From the NCBI GenBank assembly GCA_964036155.1, contig OZ038423.1, positions 50,793,249 to 50,857,248 of the forward strand: a stretch of DNA of 64,000 nucleotides, given 5' to 3'. The position numbers and the translations under genes are program-made. Of this stretch, positions 61,123 through 64,000 are shown one piece after another. The notes beneath the pieces were generated by a model. The model had not been told where the DNA came from. It saw only the letters and a program-made list of their open reading frames with translations, and did not search any database. The stretch's first letter is position 1. Each line of letters opens with the position of its first letter. This stretch comes from Diploscapter coronatus. Its lineage: Eukaryota > Nematoda > Chromadorea > Rhabditida > Rhabditidae.

Positions 61123-62677
61123 TATGTGAATAGGAATATTTGATCAAGCAAAATGAATAGTTCCAAGGCAATGAGACTGAAGTATAGCTACAAAATGAGT
61201 ATCCTCATTTATCTCAACATATTTTATACTAAACGTGTGTATGTTTCTTCATAAGATTTCATATCTCTACTGTCTTGAAGCAAAATATGTGTTATACAGC
61301 GCAACGTTATAATTAACGAATGATTGTCCTTGAAATATCTATCTTCTACATTCCTGCTTCTGTCTGAACTAAATTATAGTCTACACAAACGAATCTTTCA
61401 CTAATTATAGTTATGGATTTAAAAATCACACTTTTCATGAAATTGTAAGAGAAGCTTAACTTAGTTATTATAGAGTAATTTTGCATTATCATCACGTGTG
61501 TTGAATTCTGTATATAGTAAATCAAATTATACAATTTTATTCAAAGATTAAATTGCAATAAAGACCAACAAATTGAAACAAATTTATGAAGTTGCATTTA
61601 TCGGGCTTCTACAAACTAGCGGCAATTTTTCATCGCATGCATAGATCAGCCAGTTTCCGTCCGAATAGCGTTGAAATGCACATTTTTTATCAAAATTAGG
61701 TTGAACTATGAAAGAATAATTTATTTTAGAAAAATTAACTAAAGAGTTACCATTAGCCCAAGAAGGTTTCTTCTTTCATTTCGCCCATTCCGTCATTTTC
61801 AATCATTTCGCTTTTCATGTCTGCTTCATTCACGGTATTTTCATTTTGGTCTGGCACATTTTCCCTGCTAGGGTTTGATCTGCGTTCCGCGCCCGGTGGC
61901 TCATTTGGCCAGCTAGCCTTTTCTTTTTTCTTTCCCTCCGATGCCGAATTACCTACCTCGACTTTCCCAGGCTATCTTAACGCCTCACCTTCTCCTGACA
62001 TTTCGAGTTTGTAAGTCAAGTTCCTTGCTCTCGAAGTAGAAACGTGTGGGTTGTCTAGATGCGAGAGATCTGACTTCGACTTGACCCTCACAAAGACCTC
62101 GGAAAGTTATCAGAGACTAAGGGTATGAAGTGGTTTTGATTTGCCATGCACTTTGATGTTGATGACCTGTTTTCTCTGAGTTACACACCGATTGCACAGA
62201 GAGTTTATTTGTCGACTTAATCACACAAAGGGAGGCGAAGTAATGAATAGATTCTTGAAATGAGATGTATTTGAGAGGGAAATTCAAATTTGGTGGATGG
62301 AAATTCCACTCGTATAGCAAACCAATTTTTGCTCCAAAAAGTGGGTTGAGCTTGCGGACTCTAAATTCAAGGTTCTCTCATAGTCATAAAAGTCGACAAT
62401 AAAATGCTATTTGCTTTTAAATAAGTCGGAAGAAGATGTTAGGACTATCGCACATTTGTGTTTGGAACATGACCTGTCTTATGGTCTAACCGAAATATCA
62501 TGAAGGTAGACAGTGGAATACTGTAAATTATACACAATTTTGTCGTTCCTTATGCTATCTGCATAAAACTCGAATGTTTCAAGTTCTTAGATTATCGTTT
62601 TCTATTCAAGAGATTCCATATTAGTGTAATCATTCTTTATCTTTTCTTGCAAGAAATATTTTAGTGAACTAAATTAG
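61123..62677. other. Intergenic region with a broken open frame
   Basis: 5' flanks of the receptor-like gene (-) and second Hsp70 gene (+). Apart from the interrupted frame at 61753-62100, which is GC-richer than its surroundings, nothing is recognised. Confidence 0.45.
61753..62100 (-). pseudogene. Interrupted open frame of unknown origin (possible gene or element relic)
   Basis: One minus-strand frame runs 116 codons with a single TAG (61974-61972). Upstream of the stop it reads VRVKSKSDLSHLDNPHV and includes an ATG at 62001. Downstream it is hydrophilic and coding-like (EGKKKEKASWPNEPPGAE, then ENTVNEADMKSEMIEN) to a TAA. The bases after MSGE form a GTGAGG donor, but no acceptor gives a plausible intron that removes the stop. 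It is GC-richer than the flanks. It may be a decayed gene, an inserted element fragment, or two exons of an unresolved gene. No family recognised. Confidence 0.35.
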
Positions 62678-64000
62678 ATGGTGTATATTGGTATCGACCT
62701 GGGCACGACATATTCGTGCGCTGCTATCGTTGAAAATGGAAGACCTAGAATCATTTTCAATGAAGAAGGTAAATTAATTATGAAATTCTCCTATCTATTC
62801 TTTCCGTTATAATTTATGCTCAGGCGAAAATTTTACACCATCGATTGTGTCATATGGGACTAATAATGAAATATTAGTTGGTAATTATGCATTGAACTAT
62901 TCTGATTTCTCACGAGTTCTATACGGTTTGTATCCTTTAGTCCGTAATCCGAGAGGCGAAAGTGGTACAAACTATTTTTTGGCAATTAATATTTGATGGA
63001 GCGACGTAGTGTGCAATGACGGAGTGATTTCTGTTAAGAAACTTAGTGTTTCTATCAAAAATATGAGAGACACTCAATAACTTGACAGAAAATGACTGTC
63101 ACCCTGTCCTTTACTAAGCATCCTATTTTATGTATTAAAAAAGTGAAATAGCATTCGAAAAGGAGAGACTGGCCTAAAATCATTCTTTCTCTCCTCATTT
63201 TCGACCTCTTTGATTTCGAACTCAATAATGTTCAAAGTGCTATCTTATTTTTTGGATTGATTTTATAGATTCAAAAAGACTTCTCGGCTGGGGATTTATG
63301 TATCGTCTACCGATTGCTGAGAATCGCTTACTATGGACATTCGATTTGGATGCAAGAAATGTGCTGCATTTATATTTCGTTGTAAAAAATATAGTATTTT
63401 AGGAATCAGTAGGCTATGTCCTGAATAGAGGCACTAAGGAAGAACGATTTATTTTGCCGGAAGAGGTGTCAGCTGATATTCTACGAAAACTTAAACTAAT
63501 CGCAGAAGTTCGATATTTAAATAATATATATTTAGTATTCATCTCTTAGAATTACACGGGAAACCCAATAACAGAGGCTGTTGTCGCGATTCCGGCCTTC
63601 TTTCAAATAGCTCAAATAGAGGCTACGAAAAGAGCTGTTCAAATGGCTGGACTCGAGTTAAAGATGTTAGTTAAGGAGCCTACAGCCGCTGCGATCGCGT
63701 ACAATGAAGACAAGAAGTTAAAAGATTCAAAGATAATGATATTCGACTTTGGCGGAGGTAGGTACATAATCATCATTTGAAAACAAGCAACCGAACAGTT
63801 ATATCAAGAACTTTCAGGCACACTTGACATTAACATTTGTGAAATTAAAAACGGAAAACTCGCTATAAAAGCAGTTCATGGAGATGAGAATTTAGGTGAG
63901 ATCACATTTAATATTCTTTTCATAATATGCCTGAATTTGTATTTTAATAGGTGGTCAGGATTTCGATGGAATAATTATGAACTATGTATTACAAGAATAT
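62678..64000 (+). CDS. Divergent Hsp70-family protein (copy B), truncated by window end
   Basis: N-terminal ATPase part of a second Hsp70. Exons 62678-62768, 62824-62925, 63269-63360, 63403-63507, 63550-63757, 63818-63895 and 63951-64000 join in phase to about 242 residues before the window ends. Motifs: [25 protein letters not shown] (where Hsp70 usually has AKRLIGR), [22 protein letters not shown] and GGQDFDG. It shares four intron positions and phases with copy A at 39653, and has two extra introns in its first part. It is more diverged from canonical Hsp70 than copy A, for instance DFGGG for DLGGG. The substrate-binding domain lies outside. Confidence 0.9.

Overview
This is eukaryotic, animal DNA, most probably from a nematode. 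Genes have many short introns, mostly GT...AG. A full-length muscle myosin heavy chain reads like nematode UNC-54, and there is a nematode-style claudin-like four-TM protein and a multi-TM receptor-like gene. Many first coding exons are preceded at once by a polypyrimidine-AG acceptor, as expected for spliced-leader addition. Conserved genes carry far more introns than their Caenorhabditis counterparts (myosin 30, CTP synthase 16), so an intron-rich, non-rhabditid nematode is my guess; the species is not determined.

Layout. 16-1982 (-): 5' part of CAND1, cut by the window edge. 3283-9257 (-): CTP synthase with a GATase-domain insertion and an upstream ORF. 12425-22443 (-): complete muscle myosin heavy chain in 31 exons. 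22704-23100 (-): decayed BEL/Pao-type retroelement protease. 24380-26078 (-): five-exon Shisa-like membrane protein. 27406-27672 (+): Cys-rich secreted protein. 28705-30227 (+): PDZ protein. 36277-37516 (+): PPP1R14/CPI-17-type PP1 inhibitor. 39653-42689 (+): divergent Hsp70. 43179-43554 (-): unknown 102-residue protein, head to head with 43885-47026 (+), the ribosome-biogenesis factor KRR1. 47632-49797 (+): Lys-rich, Thr-rich type II membrane protein. 51374-51550 (-): tiny secreted peptide with a TATA box. 54999-57582 (+): claudin-like protein. 59638-61122 (-): receptor-like membrane protein with an uncertain 3' end. 61753-62100 (-): open frame broken by one stop. 62678-64000 (+): second divergent Hsp70, cut by the window end.

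The genes are ordinary neighbours rather than a pathway. Two are linked by muscle biology: the myosin heavy chain, and a CPI-17-type inhibitor of the kind that in vertebrates blocks myosin phosphatase. Intergenic and intronic DNA is rich in foldback (inverted-repeat) elements resembling MITEs; I count eight or nine, several inside introns. Long stretches before two plus-strand genes are strongly C+T-rich on the coding strand. Exon joins were checked for reading phase by hand; no database search was possible.
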